Source of the DNA: Ktedonobacter racemifer DSM 44963
Lineage (GTDB): Bacteria; Chloroflexota; Ktedonobacteria; Ktedonobacterales; Ktedonobacteraceae
Direction: 5' to 3'
Length of the DNA stretch: 64,000 bases
Assembly: GCF_000178855.1 (NCBI RefSeq)
Contig: NZ_ADVG01000002.1
Span: forward strand, 2,356,001 to 2,420,000
Below are positions 26,359-35,487 of this stretch, piece by piece (the stretch's first letter is position 1; every line of letters starts with the position of its first letter). The translations under genes and the position numbers were made by a program. Under the pieces are notes generated by a model. It made no database searches, was not told the DNA's origin, and was given only the letters and a program-made list of their open reading frames with translations.

Positions 26359-27699
26359 TCAGGATTTTTCGGGGGTGAGGAGGGTAGTGCGTTTGTCGCG
26401 GAGGAATTGGGCGATCTGGGCGGGCTCCTCTTTGCGGAGGGCCTGGGCTTTGATGTCAGCGAGGACGGTGCTCCACTGCTCTTTGGCGGTGAGGAAGCGG
26501 TTGTCGCGGGCGAGGAGTTCCTCGAAGATGTGGCGCTCGAGTTCGTGCCAGAGGGAGCGGTCGCGGCCGTCGAGGTCGCCTTCGTCGGGTTCGTAGTCCT
26601 GGTCGCTGGTGTGGTTGTCGATGCGGGCATGGAGAGGGTTGAAGTACTGGCGGAGCATCTCTTCCATGCGCGATATGTCGAGGGAACCGGCGTCGAAGGC
26701 GAGGGTGCCCGAGAGGGTGACCTGGACGACGGGGGGCTTCTCGGTCTGGGCGTAGGCAGGACCTTTGTCCTGGCAGTAGGATTCGAGGCGCAGGTAGATG
26801 TCTTCGGGCTCGTTGAGGCCGTCCACACGGATTTCGTGGCGCACGAAGGGGCGACGGGTGCTCTTGAGGCGTTCGGCGTGATGGATGCGCTCCTTCTTCT
26901 CCAGGTTGATGATGCGTCCGGGTTCGTCAGTATCGATCTCGACGTAGTAGTAGCCACGGTCCTCCCACTGGACCTCTTCGGCACTACAGGTCTCGGTGGA
27001 GCCGGGGTTGTAGATCCAGCCGTCGAATTCGTAGGGTTTGTGGACGTGGCCGAGGGCGAGATAGTCGACCTGGCCGCTGAGGGCCTGGAACTGGGCCATG
27101 GTGGGGAGGCCCTGGATGCGGGCAACCATACCATCGATGCCGGTGTGCATCATGAGCAGGCGGTAGGCGACGCCGGAGGCATCTTCATCGGCGCGGGCGT
27201 CCTGGAGGGAGTGCGACATGCCTTCGAGAGCGCGGGCGGTTGAGGAGCCAAGCCAGTGAATGCCATAGACACGCAGATTGCCGTCGAGCAGGTCGACGTA
27301 GGCACCGAGCATGTTTTGCTGGTCCCAGGGTTCGAGCTGGGGCATGCCGTCGACCATGCGCGGCTGGAGCAGGACGAGGTAGCCCTGGTAGCAGAGGAAT
27401 TGCAGCCAGGAGGTGCCCTCGCGGTAGTAGCTGCGGTCGTGGTTGCCTTCGATGGCGATCACGGGGATGTTGGCGTCCTTGAGCTTCTTGAGGCCTTCTA
27501 TGGCGTGGATGAGGGTCAAGGCGTCGATGGCTCGTTTGTTGAAGAGATCGCCAGCGATGACCATGAAGTCGACGCGGCGCTTGATGGCTTCGTCGACGAG
27601 TTCCCAAAAGGCCCATGTGAAGTCGTTGAAGCGTTCGCGGACGCCGTATTGTTCATAGCCCAGGTGGGTGTCCGCGCAGTGTATGAAGGACGCGCGCAT
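26359..27699 (-). CDS. SbcD/Mre11-like DNA repair metallophosphoesterase
   Basis: Calcineurin-like phosphoesterase of the SbcD/Mre11 group that trims DNA ends; 446 aa. Metal motifs: FIHCADTHLGYEQYG (DxH), VIAGDLFNKR (GD), IAIEGNHDRSYY (GNHD), LMMHTGIDG and LALGHVHKPYEF (GHxH). C-terminal capping/helical region follows from about residue 280. The usual partner ATPase SbcC/Rad50 is not in the window. I chose ATG 27699, which starts MRASFIHCADTH; AAAGAAAGG is 10 bases before it in the leader module. Confidence 0.88.
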   Translation of the reverse strand: MRASFIHCADTHLGYEQYGVRERFNDFTWAFWELVDEAIKRRVDFMVIAGDLFNKRAIDALTLIHAIEGLKKLKDANIPVIAIEGNHDRSYYREGTSWLQFLCYQGYLVLLQPRMVDGMPQLEPWDQQNMLGAYVDLLDGNLRVYGIHWLGSSTARALEGMSHSLQDARADEDASGVAYRLLMMHTGIDGMVARIQGLPTMAQFQALSGQVDYLALGHVHKPYEFDGWIYNPGSTETCSAEEVQWEDRGYYYVEIDTDEPGRIINLEKKERIHHAERLKSTRRPFVRHEIRVDGLNEPEDIYLRLESYCQDKGPAYAQTEKPPVVQVTLSGTLAFDAGSLDISRMEEMLRQYFNPLHARIDNHTSDQDYEPDEGDLDGRDRSLWHELERHIFEELLARDNRFLTAKEQWSTVLADIKAQALRKEEPAQIAQFLRDKRTTLLTPEKS

Positions 27700-27780
27700 A
27701 AGGGTTATGCCTTTCTTTTTTGATTTCTTGCGCCTGCGGCGCGCGCTATAAAAGAGAAGAAAAATTTTGTGGGGGGCACC
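27700..27780 (-). promoter_or_regulatory. 5'-leader module upstream of the phosphoesterase
   Basis: On the minus strand GGGGTGCCCC, A/T-rich stretch, hairpin GCGCGCGCC-GCA-GGCGC, then AAAAAAGAAAGG before the ATG. Same order as at 22884 and 41579. Confidence 0.65.
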
Positions 27781-27900
27781 CCACGCCTCGGCAGGAGGGA
27801 GACCCTCCTGCACCTCCCCTTCCAATAAATCGGAAAGAAAAACTTTGTGGGGACACCCCGCGCCCCGGCAGGAGGGAGACCCTCCTGCACCTCCCCTTTT
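27770..27900. repeat. Two direct copies of a GGCAGGAGGGAGACCCTCCT unit
   Basis: Two copies of a block of about 65 bp (GGGG...CACCCC, then CGGCAGGAGGGAGACCCTCC, then TGCACCTCCCC) with an internal AGGAGGG/CCCTCCT palindrome. Related to the array at 20231-20503. Confidence 0.75.
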
Positions 27901-27903
27901 CTA

Positions 27904-28302
27904 CTACATGTGGACGGGGCCGGTCACGAAGGCGCGGACGGCGGCGGCGACGAGGATCAGGGCGGCGAGGCCGTAGATCAGGGCGTCAGTGCGTGGTTTT
28001 TTGCCGCTGGATGCGTAGGTGGTGGCGACGGGTATGGCGAAGATGACGATGGCTCCATAAACGTAGTGGAGGTAGTAGAGGTTGGAGCCGCCGCCGGGTT
28101 TGAGGCCCGTGGCTACCATGATGAGGCCGAGAAGGCCTTGTAGGGCGGCGAGGCCGACGGCGATGTACATGCCAATCGCCAGGGGCCGGGTGACGCCTGC
28201 TTTACGGAAATATTGCACGAAACTCCAGATCATGACGATGGCGCCTGAGAGAAAGATCAGGTATGGATTGTATTGATGAAGGGTTAGTACGAGTCCAGTC
28301 AA
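27904..28302 (-). CDS. Small four-helix membrane protein
   Basis: 132 aa with four predicted membrane helices (about 14-32, 42-62, 76-95, 107-127). The YYLHYVYGAIV helix carries histidine and tyrosines, faintly like cytochrome or heme-protein subunits, but no family is recognised. The start is TTG at 28302, with GAGGAG 8 bases upstream. Lies between the SbcD-like gene and galU on the same strand. Confidence 0.72.
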   Translation of the reverse strand: MTGLVLTLHQYNPYLIFLSGAIVMIWSFVQYFRKAGVTRPLAIGMYIAVGLAALQGLLGLIMVATGLKPGGGSNLYYLHYVYGAIVIFAIPVATTYASSGKKPRTDALIYGLAALILVAAAVRAFVTGPVHM

Positions 28303-28410
28303 GGTTGTGTCTCCTCAAGGAATCTATTCTTTGCCTACCTGGTATAACCGGTAAGGGGTGTGTGCTGTGTTGTAATATAGCGCGAGTGGGGAGGAAAAAC
28401 AAGTAAGAGA

Positions 28411-28469
28411 TAGGAAAGAAGAGTGAAGGTGGACTGGCCGCGCCAGTCCACCTTCACTCTTCTTTCCTA
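28411..28469. terminator. Long hairpin at the galU 3' end (28-bp arms)
   Basis: Perfect arms 28411-28438 and 28442-28469 with a CGC loop. The right arm includes the galU stop codon, so the gene ends inside the structure. Confidence 0.8.
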
Positions 28470-29348
28470 GAATTTCTCGGCTTGGAGGACGGAGTGCATG
28501 TATTCGCGGAGGGCGGGGGCTAGCTCGGGGCGTTTGAGGGCGTAGGCGATGGAGGTCTTGAGCAGGCCGAGCGGGGTGCCGGTGTCGAAGCGCTCGCCGT
28601 CGAAGCGGAGGCCGTAGCAGCGGCCGGCTTCGGCCTGGCGCTGCAGGGCGTCGGTGAGTTGGATCTCGCCGCCTTTGCCGGGTCGGGTCTGCTCTAGAAG
28701 TTCGAAGATGTCGGGCGAGAGGACATAGCGACCGGCGACGGCCAGGTTGGAGGGGGCCTCTTCGGGGTCGGGCTTCTCGACCATATGGGAGATTTTGATG
28801 AAGTTGTCTTCGCCCTTGGTGGTCTCGCCGGCGACGATACCAAAGGATGATATCTCTTCTTTGGGGACCTCGAAGAGGGAGATGACGCTGCTCTGGGTGC
28901 GCTCGAAGAGTTCGATCATGCGGGGTAGGCAGGGGGTTTCGGGGGCAACCAGGTCATCGCCGAGCATGACGACGAAGGGTTCGTTGCCAACGAGATGTTT
29001 GGCGCAGAGGACGGCATGGCCCAGGCCGTGCGCCTCTGGCTGGCGGACGGCGGCGAAGGAGGCCAGGGTCTGTACACGGCGCAGCTCCTCTAGTTCTTTG
29101 AGCTTGCCTTTGCGCTCAAGGGTGCGCTCAAGGTCGGGGAAGGAGTCAAAATGGTCTTCAATGCTGCGCTTACTGGAGCTGGTGACAAAAATAATCTCTT
29201 CAATTCCAGCGGCCACGGCCTCTTCTACGATGTATTGTAACGTCGGTCGATCGACGAGGGGTAACATCTCTTTGGGAATAACTTTACTTGCTGGCAGAAC
29301 ACGAGTGCCTAGACCAGCTACCGGCAGTACGGCTTTACGAATGCTCAT
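28467..29348 (-). CDS. galU: UTP-glucose-1-phosphate uridylyltransferase
   Basis: Makes UDP-glucose from glucose-1-phosphate and UTP. 293 aa, usual for the bacterial enzyme. Starts MSIRKAVLPVAGLGTRVLPASKVIPKEMLP, the nucleotide-binding motif with catalytic lysine; also VDRPTLQYIVEEA, VMLGDDLV and GGEIQLTDALQ. The ATG at 29348 has AGGAGG 5 bases upstream. Its product is the substrate of Ugd at 8589-9998. Confidence 0.96.
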   Translation of the reverse strand: MSIRKAVLPVAGLGTRVLPASKVIPKEMLPLVDRPTLQYIVEEAVAAGIEEIIFVTSSSKRSIEDHFDSFPDLERTLERKGKLKELEELRRVQTLASFAAVRQPEAHGLGHAVLCAKHLVGNEPFVVMLGDDLVAPETPCLPRMIELFERTQSSVISLFEVPKEEISSFGIVAGETTKGEDNFIKISHMVEKPDPEEAPSNLAVAGRYVLSPDIFELLEQTRPGKGGEIQLTDALQRQAEAGRCYGLRFDGERFDTGTPLGLLKTSIAYALKRPELAPALREYMHSVLQAEKF

Positions 29349-29466
29349 CGGTCCTCCTGATAATAAGAGCACAGAAGTGACGCCTTACTATCTGGCGCTC
29401 GACTTCTCTTTTACTATTGTAGTGTATGTACTTACGGTTGGTCAATCTGTGCCAAAGGTGATGGGG

Positions 29467-29500
29467 GTGACGACGCTGCTGAAGCACGCGTCTTCATATA
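29467..29500. repeat. CGACGCTGCTGAAGCACGCG single-arm repeat
   Basis: One arm of the family seen in full at 3944-4011, here with CTTCATATAATGG. It lies upstream of galU. Confidence 0.7.
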
Positions 29501-29566
29501 ATGGTACGGGGCATTGTGAGGGGGAACGAGGTTTACATTGCCCACATCGTGCCCCTCACGTGAGGG

Positions 29567-30727
29567 CTAGCTGGGGAAGTGGAGGATGAAGAGTCCGGCG
29601 ATGTAGAGGATGAAGGTGATGGTGTATATTTGGGAAGCCCAGAGGGTGAGGCGGTCGCGGGCCTGCCAGCCGTAGAGGAGCATGGCCAGGACGAGGCCGG
29701 TTGAGAGGCGGCCGGCGGAGACGAGTTCCTCATATGAGGCGATGGACATGAAGATGGTCAGGGCCAGGTTCAGGCCCCAGATGAGCCAGGTGCAGTCTCC
29801 CCAGCGGCGCAGGAGGGTGGCGCGGGCGAAGGCAATGATGCTGAGCACGGTGGGGATAAGCATCAGGATGACGAGTGGGGGGAAGCGGTTATGGTCCTGG
29901 TAGAAGACAAATAGTCCGCGAAAGGGTATGCGCTCGAAGGGAGGGGCATAGCCCAGGCCGGTGCGCCCAAAGATGACGACGATCAGGCCGTACCAGAGTA
30001 CGGTGGGGAGGAGTGAGATGAGGGCGAAGCGTATGCTTTCCCACCAGCGGCGGCGCCAGAAGAGGAGCGCGATATAACCCAGGGGGAAGAGGACGGCGGT
30101 TTCGCGTGCGAGGACGGCCAGGCTCATGCAAAGGGCGGCTGTACGGGTGCGTTTCCATTCTAGCGAGAGCAGGCCGAGGCAGATCAAGAAATAGGTCAGG
30201 GGTTCGGTTGTATCGAAGATAAAGGCGGTGGTCTGGCCGAAGTAGAGGCCCAGGGCCAGGCTATACCAGGGCGAGAGCTTGCGCCGCTTGAGCAGATAGG
30301 CCGCGATCTCTACGCTGCCCACAATTGAGACAAAGTTGATGAGTAGCATGGCATATGGGACCAGGGCTTTCTGTCCCAGGCTGAGCAGCGCCGTCAAGAG
30401 GGGATAGATAATGCGTTGATAGCGGTATGAGGGATCATCAATATGCGCCGACGCGTGCTGGGGGTCGGTCACCATATAATAGAAAAACTGGCCATCGTAG
30501 CCGGCGCTTCCATGAGCTACATGCTGCGAAAAGACTGTACCGATATGCACATAATGCAAGGCGTCATACTGCTTATATATGCTAAGTGCCACGATGAAGA
30601 CCAGGTAGAGCAACGCTGTAACCAGCGAAGGTCTGATAAGAAATGCCAGGAGGCGCCTGGGCCCTGCCTGTCCATTCCCCTGCTGAATCAGTTCGTCTGA
30701 AGACGCCGTCTGTGTGCCTGTACTCAT
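29567..30727 (-). CDS. Polytopic membrane protein, GT-C glycosyltransferase-like
   Basis: 386 aa with about nine to ten membrane helices. The first extracytoplasmic loop has HGSAGYDGQFFYYMVTDP, where an acidic GYDGQFF motif matches a family of bacterial membrane proteins with a GT-C (mannosyltransferase-like) fold. The predicted job is transfer of a sugar from a polyprenyl carrier, but this is inferred. AGAGGAAG is 11 bases before the ATG. It is upstream of galU on the same strand, with 218 bp between. Confidence 0.78.
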   Translation of the reverse strand: MSTGTQTASSDELIQQGNGQAGPRRLLAFLIRPSLVTALLYLVFIVALSIYKQYDALHYVHIGTVFSQHVAHGSAGYDGQFFYYMVTDPQHASAHIDDPSYRYQRIIYPLLTALLSLGQKALVPYAMLLINFVSIVGSVEIAAYLLKRRKLSPWYSLALGLYFGQTTAFIFDTTEPLTYFLICLGLLSLEWKRTRTAALCMSLAVLARETAVLFPLGYIALLFWRRRWWESIRFALISLLPTVLWYGLIVVIFGRTGLGYAPPFERIPFRGLFVFYQDHNRFPPLVILMLIPTVLSIIAFARATLLRRWGDCTWLIWGLNLALTIFMSIASYEELVSAGRLSTGLVLAMLLYGWQARDRLTLWASQIYTITFILYIAGLFILHFPS

Positions 30728-31017
30728 GAAATAACCTGCTTCCTCTTAGCAATATTAGGAAAAAGTCTAGCAGAACCGTTTGAAAATGGCAAGAACAATG
30801 CTTTGGCGGGGTGGTGACTTATTCGTGAGTATTTGCAGAGTAAAGATTTATTGGTTCTTGATATTTTCTTGAAACCTCAGCTTTATAATCGAGAGTGTCG
30901 GTGGAAAAACAAGTAGGCAGAGAAATAAGTTCCCGGGCGACAAGCTTATTCCGCGCATATGTTTATGCTCTGCGAAAAGAGAATAGATAGAATTTTTGGA
31001 AATGAAGGAGCTAGCTG

Positions 31018-31299
31018 ATGAATTGGAAAAAGCAGGCACGGCGCTTGAGCCTTCTTCTCGTCTTGAGCGCGTTGCTGATTCTCTCATGCACGCTGGTGGC
31101 GTGTGGAGGTAATGCTGGGGGTGCGAGCACAGGTACGACGACGACGACGAGCAGCACACAGACGACGTCTGATCAGTCTACGACGAGCGATAATGGCAGC
31201 GATGATCAGCAGATTCAGAACCTGATGCAATCGGCGAATGATACGTCTCCAGATAACAATGGTAGTTCGCATGGCAGCGATGATGGGTTTATTCCCTAA
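31018..31299 (+). CDS. Small Ser/Thr-rich lipoprotein
   Basis: 93 aa. N-terminal signal with KKQARR, a hydrophobic core and the lipobox LVAC at residues 26-29; the mature part is short, rich in Thr, Ser, Asn and Asp and likely unstructured. AAGGAG is 7 bases before the ATG. No known domain. Lgt at 13705 would modify it. Confidence 0.78.
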   Translation: MNWKKQARRLSLLLVLSALLILSCTLVACGGNAGGASTGTTTTTSSTQTTSDQSTTSDNGSDDQQIQNLMQSANDTSPDNNGSSHGSDDGFIP

Positions 31300-31377
31300 G
31301 CGGGCCCGCTACTTGCGTACGCGGCTACTGTTGAGGCCAAGGGAGAGTAGGTGCGTGCATCCGTTCGAAAAGTTTTG

Positions 31378-31433
31378 AGGCTGCGCCTACAGGCGATGAA
31401 TCGCCTTTGGACGCGCTAAAGCGGGTCCCTACC
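31378..31433. mobile_element. MITE right-half remnant
   Basis: Matches the right half of the elements at 26101 and 62475: GGCTGCGCCTACAGGCGATG ... GGACGCGCTAAAGCGGGTCC-CTACC. The left half is absent. Confidence 0.8.
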
Positions 31434-31504
31434 GGAATGGTGGCCAAGTTCATAGCCTATATTCACTCTGAAGGAGAGTTTTTGAGAAAGGATTCGGTAA
31501 AGAT

Positions 31505-32269
31505 ATGATCAGCCCAATGCAGTTTGTACGCCGGTTTTCGGGTCGTGTTGGTTTCGCGGTTGGTTTGGGGGTGCTCTCGTTGAGCATGGCGCTTCCGACA
31601 CAGGCTTTCGCGGCCACGACGAATGTTGATGCCCAGAAGTGTGGGGCCAAGGATGTAAAGTGTGTGATTACCTTTGGGGATCAGCGCATCACTGAGCGCC
31701 TGACAGATCTCAGTGCCCTGGACACCAAGGTGCAGACCTTGCAGCAGAAGAAGCATATCGGCGAAGACGAGGCTGAGGCCCTGAAAAATGATGTGAGCAC
31801 CAATAAGAATGGTCTCAATACGCTGAAGAGCAAGCTGGACGCCGAGAGCGATGCCCAGGCCGCGCGCCAGGATGTGAAGAACATTTATGAGCAGTTCCGC
31901 ATCTATGCCGTTGTGCTACCACGCGATGAGCATAGGCTGCACCTTGACGTCGAGAAGACCCTCAACGATAAGCTCACGGATATGAAAACGAAGATCGAGA
32001 CACGCATCGATAAAGCGCCCGCAGATAAGAAAGATCAGTTGAACAGCCTGTACAATGACTACAAGGCGCAGTTGACGGCGGTCGCGCCTCTGATTGATGG
32101 GGCGAAGGCCATCCTGCCTAACATGACCCCGGCAAACTTCAATACTAATCGCAGCGCCTATGAGGGGCGGCTCAACACACTGAAAAGCGATGAGAAGACC
32201 ATCCAGAGCGACCTGCAAAAGGCCGCCAGCGATCTGAAGCAGATCAACCAGGCTCTTAAAAAGAAGTAA
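31505..32269 (+). CDS. Secreted coiled-coil protein
   Basis: 254 aa. Signal peptide of about 36 residues ending LPTQAFA|A. The mature protein is rich in Lys, Asp, Leu and Gln with heptad-like helices (residues 65-115 and 215-254) and two early cysteines (QKCGAKDVKC). No domain recognised; perhaps a periplasm-like/cell-wall spacer protein. A perfect 66-nt palindrome follows the stop. Confidence 0.75.
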   Translation: MISPMQFVRRFSGRVGFAVGLGVLSLSMALPTQAFAATTNVDAQKCGAKDVKCVITFGDQRITERLTDLSALDTKVQTLQQKKHIGEDEAEALKNDVSTNKNGLNTLKSKLDAESDAQAARQDVKNIYEQFRIYAVVLPRDEHRLHLDVEKTLNDKLTDMKTKIETRIDKAPADKKDQLNSLYNDYKAQLTAVAPLIDGAKAILPNMTPANFNTNRSAYEGRLNTLKSDEKTIQSDLQKAASDLKQINQALKKK

Positions 32270-32270
32270 T

Positions 32271-32336
32271 AAGCAAGGATAAAACAGTAGGGAGGGTCGC
32301 ACATGTGCGACCCTCCCTACTGTTTTATCCTTGCTT
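32271..32336. terminator. Perfect 66-nt palindrome (33-bp arms, no loop)
   Basis: Every base of 32271-32303 pairs with 32304-32336; centre GCACATGTGC. It begins one base after the stop codon of the coiled-coil gene. Contains AAAAC/GTTTT inside the stem rather than after it. Confidence 0.85.
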
Positions 32337-32463
32337 AAGTTTAGTGGCCGATTTTTCGTAGTCGCGCTTTTCCTTTGCTCTTTAGATAACTTTTGGCTTC
32401 AAATATAATCTGTCATGTGTTATAACCTTATCAATGTATTTGTTTCTTTATGACAAGGATGGC

Positions 32464-33048
32464 ATGATGAATACTTATGTTGAGCAGCCTGAGGCTGTTG
32501 CGGGTAAGACGAGGCGTGTGGTGGGGCGGGTGGCGTATATTTCGGCGGGACTCTGGATCGTGCGTTTGCTGGCTTTTTTTGTTCCGGCATTGCGGGATGC
32601 GAGTCCGAGTGGGGCGCCGTTGTTAAGCGAGCTATTTTGTGTGCTGGGGATCGCGACGCATATGACGTTGCTGCCTGTTGTGGATGCGTTGCCGGGTCCG
32701 AGATGGGGGAAGGCGGCGGGCTATGGCTGGATCGCGATTGACATGGCGACCGAGATCATGCAGTTGAATGGTGTGCCACATGCGACGTATATCGCGTTGA
32801 AGTATGGTGGGCATATTTCGGCGGCGGTCTGGTTCGCCACGGCCTCCTGGAGACAGAAGGGGACGATGCGCGTTGTGGGGCTGCTCCTGGCTCTGGTGCT
32901 GGGTGGCTACTCTTTTGTCGCGCCGTTTGATCCGACGCATTTTATCGGGCTGCTGCCCTCGTTGGTTTTGATTCCGACGTGGATTATCCTGGCGGGACGT
33001 GAAATCACCAGAGAGAGGCGAGTCAAGGCTGACGTGGCTGTGGAGTAG
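32464..33048 (+). CDS. Integral membrane protein of unknown function
   Basis: 194 aa with about six hydrophobic segments (first at about 20-42). No family recognised. Start taken at ATG 32464 (or 32467): AAGGATGG lies just before. The frame upstream of this is too weak. Not linked to the two-component genes, which converge with it at 33087. Confidence 0.7.
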   Translation: MMNTYVEQPEAVAGKTRRVVGRVAYISAGLWIVRLLAFFVPALRDASPSGAPLLSELFCVLGIATHMTLLPVVDALPGPRWGKAAGYGWIAIDMATEIMQLNGVPHATYIALKYGGHISAAVWFATASWRQKGTMRVVGLLLALVLGGYSFVAPFDPTHFIGLLPSLVLIPTWIILAGREITRERRVKADVAVE

Positions 33049-33086
33049 TTGGTATATACAATATGAAGGCATGGCGTCAACGTGTT

Positions 33087-34616
33087 TCACGGCATCACCT
33101 GATTTCCTACCCGCTGATTCGTGGGAAATTGGAGGGTTATGGTGGTGCCTTGATTGGGGGTGCTGGTGAGGGTGATGGTGCCGCCGTGGGCGTGGACCAG
33201 CCCCTGGGCGATGGAGAGGCCCAGGCCGCTACCACTCTGGGCGGTGGTGCGTGTGCGGGCTTGATCGACGCGGTAGAAGCGATCAAAGATGTGGGGGAGA
33301 GCTGAGGCAGGAATGCCAAGGCCGGTATCGGTGATCTCTATAAAGGCCAGGGAGCAATCCTCGCATTGTTTACCCAGAGCGCGCAGAGTGATATCTCCAC
33401 CAGGAGGGGTAAACTTGATGGCATTCTCAATGAGGTTGAGGAAGACACGACGCAACTGGTCGCTATCGCCTTCAATGGAGAGGGGTTGTTTGGGCAGATC
33501 AAGAGTAATATGCTGACCTTGAGCTAGAATATCGGCCTGTTCTTTTACATTGGTCAGGAGTTGGCAGAGATCGATGTGGGTCTTTCTGAGTTTCACCTGG
33601 CCTTCGTCCAGGCGAGAGAGTACGAGCAGGTCGGCGACCAGGCGTTGCATACGCTCGACCTCGTTGTACATACCAAGCATCAGGCGGCGTTTAGCCACCG
33701 CGTCACCATTGTCGGCTTCCAGCAACAGCATCTCCAGGCTTCCTCCCAGGCCCGTTAGCGGGGTACGTAGCTCATGAGAGACATCGGCCACAAATTGTTT
33801 TTGGCGCGCAAACATGTGCTCCAGGCGGATGACCATACTATTGAAGGCCGTGGCCAGGCGGCCAAGCTCGTCCTGGGTTGGGGGTTCGGAGAGGCGCTGA
33901 GTGAGATCGCCACCGGCGATACGCATACTGGCGCGCTCGATTTCGGCCAGGGGGCGCAGGGCGTGGCGAATCAGGGGTAGCGTCAAAAGGGCAGCCACAA
34001 GGAGTCCGATGGTGATGGCGATAAGGAGGAGCAGGCGTGTGGAGGAGACGGCGCTATCGATAACGGTGGTCGAGCTTTGAAGTTGAAGGATGCCCCCAGC
34101 ATAGGCCATGCTTTGCTTATCCGCCACTATAAAAATATTATAGCAGGCAACCAGTTGGCGCTGTCCATTGGGGAGAGTCATAAGCATGCTGGCGTGGCCC
34201 TGTTTATGCACCTGCTGTAGTAGCTCCTGCTCCTGCTCGGAGCTAAAGATGGTGGCAGAAAATTTCCCCTTGTCACTTTGAGCCAGGGGATGACCATCAA
34301 GAGAGAGAATGGTCACGAGGGTACTTTTATCGACAAGGCTTTGCGCTTTCGAGGCGATTTCACGCGCCCGGTTCAGTGAGAGGGGCAGAGGATTGGAAAG
34401 GGTGTTAGTTGGGACACCTGAGGCATTGATCAGAATGCTCGCCTGAGTGTTAAGCGTGCTAAGCTGGTTGGAGAGGAGCACCTGCTCCTCGGCGCTTGAA
34501 ACGACAATGCCCATCGTAATCAAGATCAGCGCCAGCAGGCCAAAGGAGACGAGAGCCACACGCCAGCGCAGGGGAAGGCGATTGAGCCAGAGAGAGAGCC
34601 AGGAGAAGCGGCGCAT
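33087..34616 (-). CDS. Membrane sensor histidine kinase with HAMP domain
   Basis: 509 aa. TM1 at about 19-40, an extracytoplasmic sensor region to about 190, TM2 at about 194-215, HAMP at about 215-268, then the dimerisation/phosphoacceptor domain with His281 in FVADVSHELRTPLTG and the ATPase domain (N box NLIENAIKFTPPGG, G1 DTGLGIP, G2 GSGLGLSIAQG). It phosphorylates the response regulator encoded just upstream; 9 bases separate the two genes. The input signal is unknown. The DUF5666-like gene next to the pair may be a target or a modulator. Confidence 0.95.
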   Translation of the reverse strand: MRRFSWLSLWLNRLPLRWRVALVSFGLLALILITMGIVVSSAEEQVLLSNQLSTLNTQASILINASGVPTNTLSNPLPLSLNRAREIASKAQSLVDKSTLVTILSLDGHPLAQSDKGKFSATIFSSEQEQELLQQVHKQGHASMLMTLPNGQRQLVACYNIFIVADKQSMAYAGGILQLQSSTTVIDSAVSSTRLLLLIAITIGLLVAALLTLPLIRHALRPLAEIERASMRIAGGDLTQRLSEPPTQDELGRLATAFNSMVIRLEHMFARQKQFVADVSHELRTPLTGLGGSLEMLLLEADNGDAVAKRRLMLGMYNEVERMQRLVADLLVLSRLDEGQVKLRKTHIDLCQLLTNVKEQADILAQGQHITLDLPKQPLSIEGDSDQLRRVFLNLIENAIKFTPPGGDITLRALGKQCEDCSLAFIEITDTGLGIPASALPHIFDRFYRVDQARTRTTAQSGSGLGLSIAQGLVHAHGGTITLTSTPNQGTTITLQFPTNQRVGNQVMP

Positions 34617-34625
34617 AGGATCACC

Positions 34626-35330
34626 TCAGTTTTTCACTTCACGTAGGACATAGCCAACGCCACGCACGGTTTGCAGTAGTTGGGGAGGGAGATCCTGGAG
34701 TTTCTCCCGCAGGTGTTTGACATAAACCTCGATGACGTTATCATCACCGACATAGTTATAGCCCCAGATGCGCGCCAGGATGGCGTTGCGCGTCAGCACC
34801 TGGCGGGGATGAGAGAGAAATAGCTCAAGAAGCTCAAACTCGCGCGGAGTCAGCTCTATTTCGCGCGCACCACGGCGTACGACACGGGTGGTGCGATTGA
34901 GGGTAATATCTTGAAAGACCAGCACATTGCCAAGCTGCAAGCCGCGTCGTCGAAGGACTGCCCGTACACGGGCCAGGAGTTCTTTGAAGGCAAAGGGCTT
35001 GGTCACATAATCATCGGCCCCTAGCTCAAGGCCAGTTACGCGATCCTCCACCTCCTCGCGCGCTGTCAGCATGATAATGGCGGTATTGTAGGCACCATGA
35101 ATTTGTTGCGCAACGGCCATACCATCCAGGCCGGGGAGCATAAGGTCAAGGATTACAATATCTGGCTTGTGTCTTTCCACGGCTTGCAGGGCCTCGTGGC
35201 CGGTCATGGATACATGCACAGTAAAGCCCTCATACTCGAAGCCCATGCGCAGAAACTCAATAATCTGCCGCTCATCATCGACGAGCAAGATGGTAGGCAT
35301 GTGCTCTTGTGCTTCGGGAGAAGATACCAT
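34626..35330 (-). CDS. OmpR/PhoB-type response regulator
   Basis: 234 aa. Receiver domain with acidic pair DDE at 18-20, phosphoacceptor Asp62 (VILDLMLPGLDG), MLTARE threonine and KPF lysine; C-terminal winged-helix DNA-binding domain (ELTPREFELLELFLSHPRQ, VEVYVKHLREKL, TVRGVGYVLRE). Partner of the kinase at 33087-34616. ATG at 35330 has GAGG 6 bases upstream; an internal ATG at 35300 would also give a full receiver. Confidence 0.95.
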   Translation of the reverse strand: MVSSPEAQEHMPTILLVDDERQIIEFLRMGFEYEGFTVHVSMTGHEALQAVERHKPDIVILDLMLPGLDGMAVAQQIHGAYNTAIIMLTAREEVEDRVTGLELGADDYVTKPFAFKELLARVRAVLRRRGLQLGNVLVFQDITLNRTTRVVRRGAREIELTPREFELLELFLSHPRQVLTRNAILARIWGYNYVGDDNVIEVYVKHLREKLQDLPPQLLQTVRGVGYVLREVKN

Positions 35331-35356
35331 ATGGCCTCGTTCTTTGTAAGGTGAGT

Positions 35357-35390
35357 GACGACGCTGCTAAAGCACGCGTCTACATATCAT
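35357..35390. repeat. CGACGCTGCTAAAGCACGCG single-arm repeat
   Basis: Single arm of the 3944-4011 family, upstream of the response regulator; followed by a GGCGGCGTGGC/GCCACGCCGCC hairpin at 35400-35424. Confidence 0.75.
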
Positions 35391-35487
35391 GGGACGTTTG
35401 GCGGCGTGGCGTAGCCACGCCGCCATATCCCCTTTCCCCGGGTTGAAGCACCGCAGGTACTGAGGTGTGACACATAAAACAACGCTT

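Noticed and set aside
26184..27134. 316-codon frame rich in Ser, Pro and Thr
   Set aside because: Out-of-frame shadow of the SbcD/Mre11-like gene.
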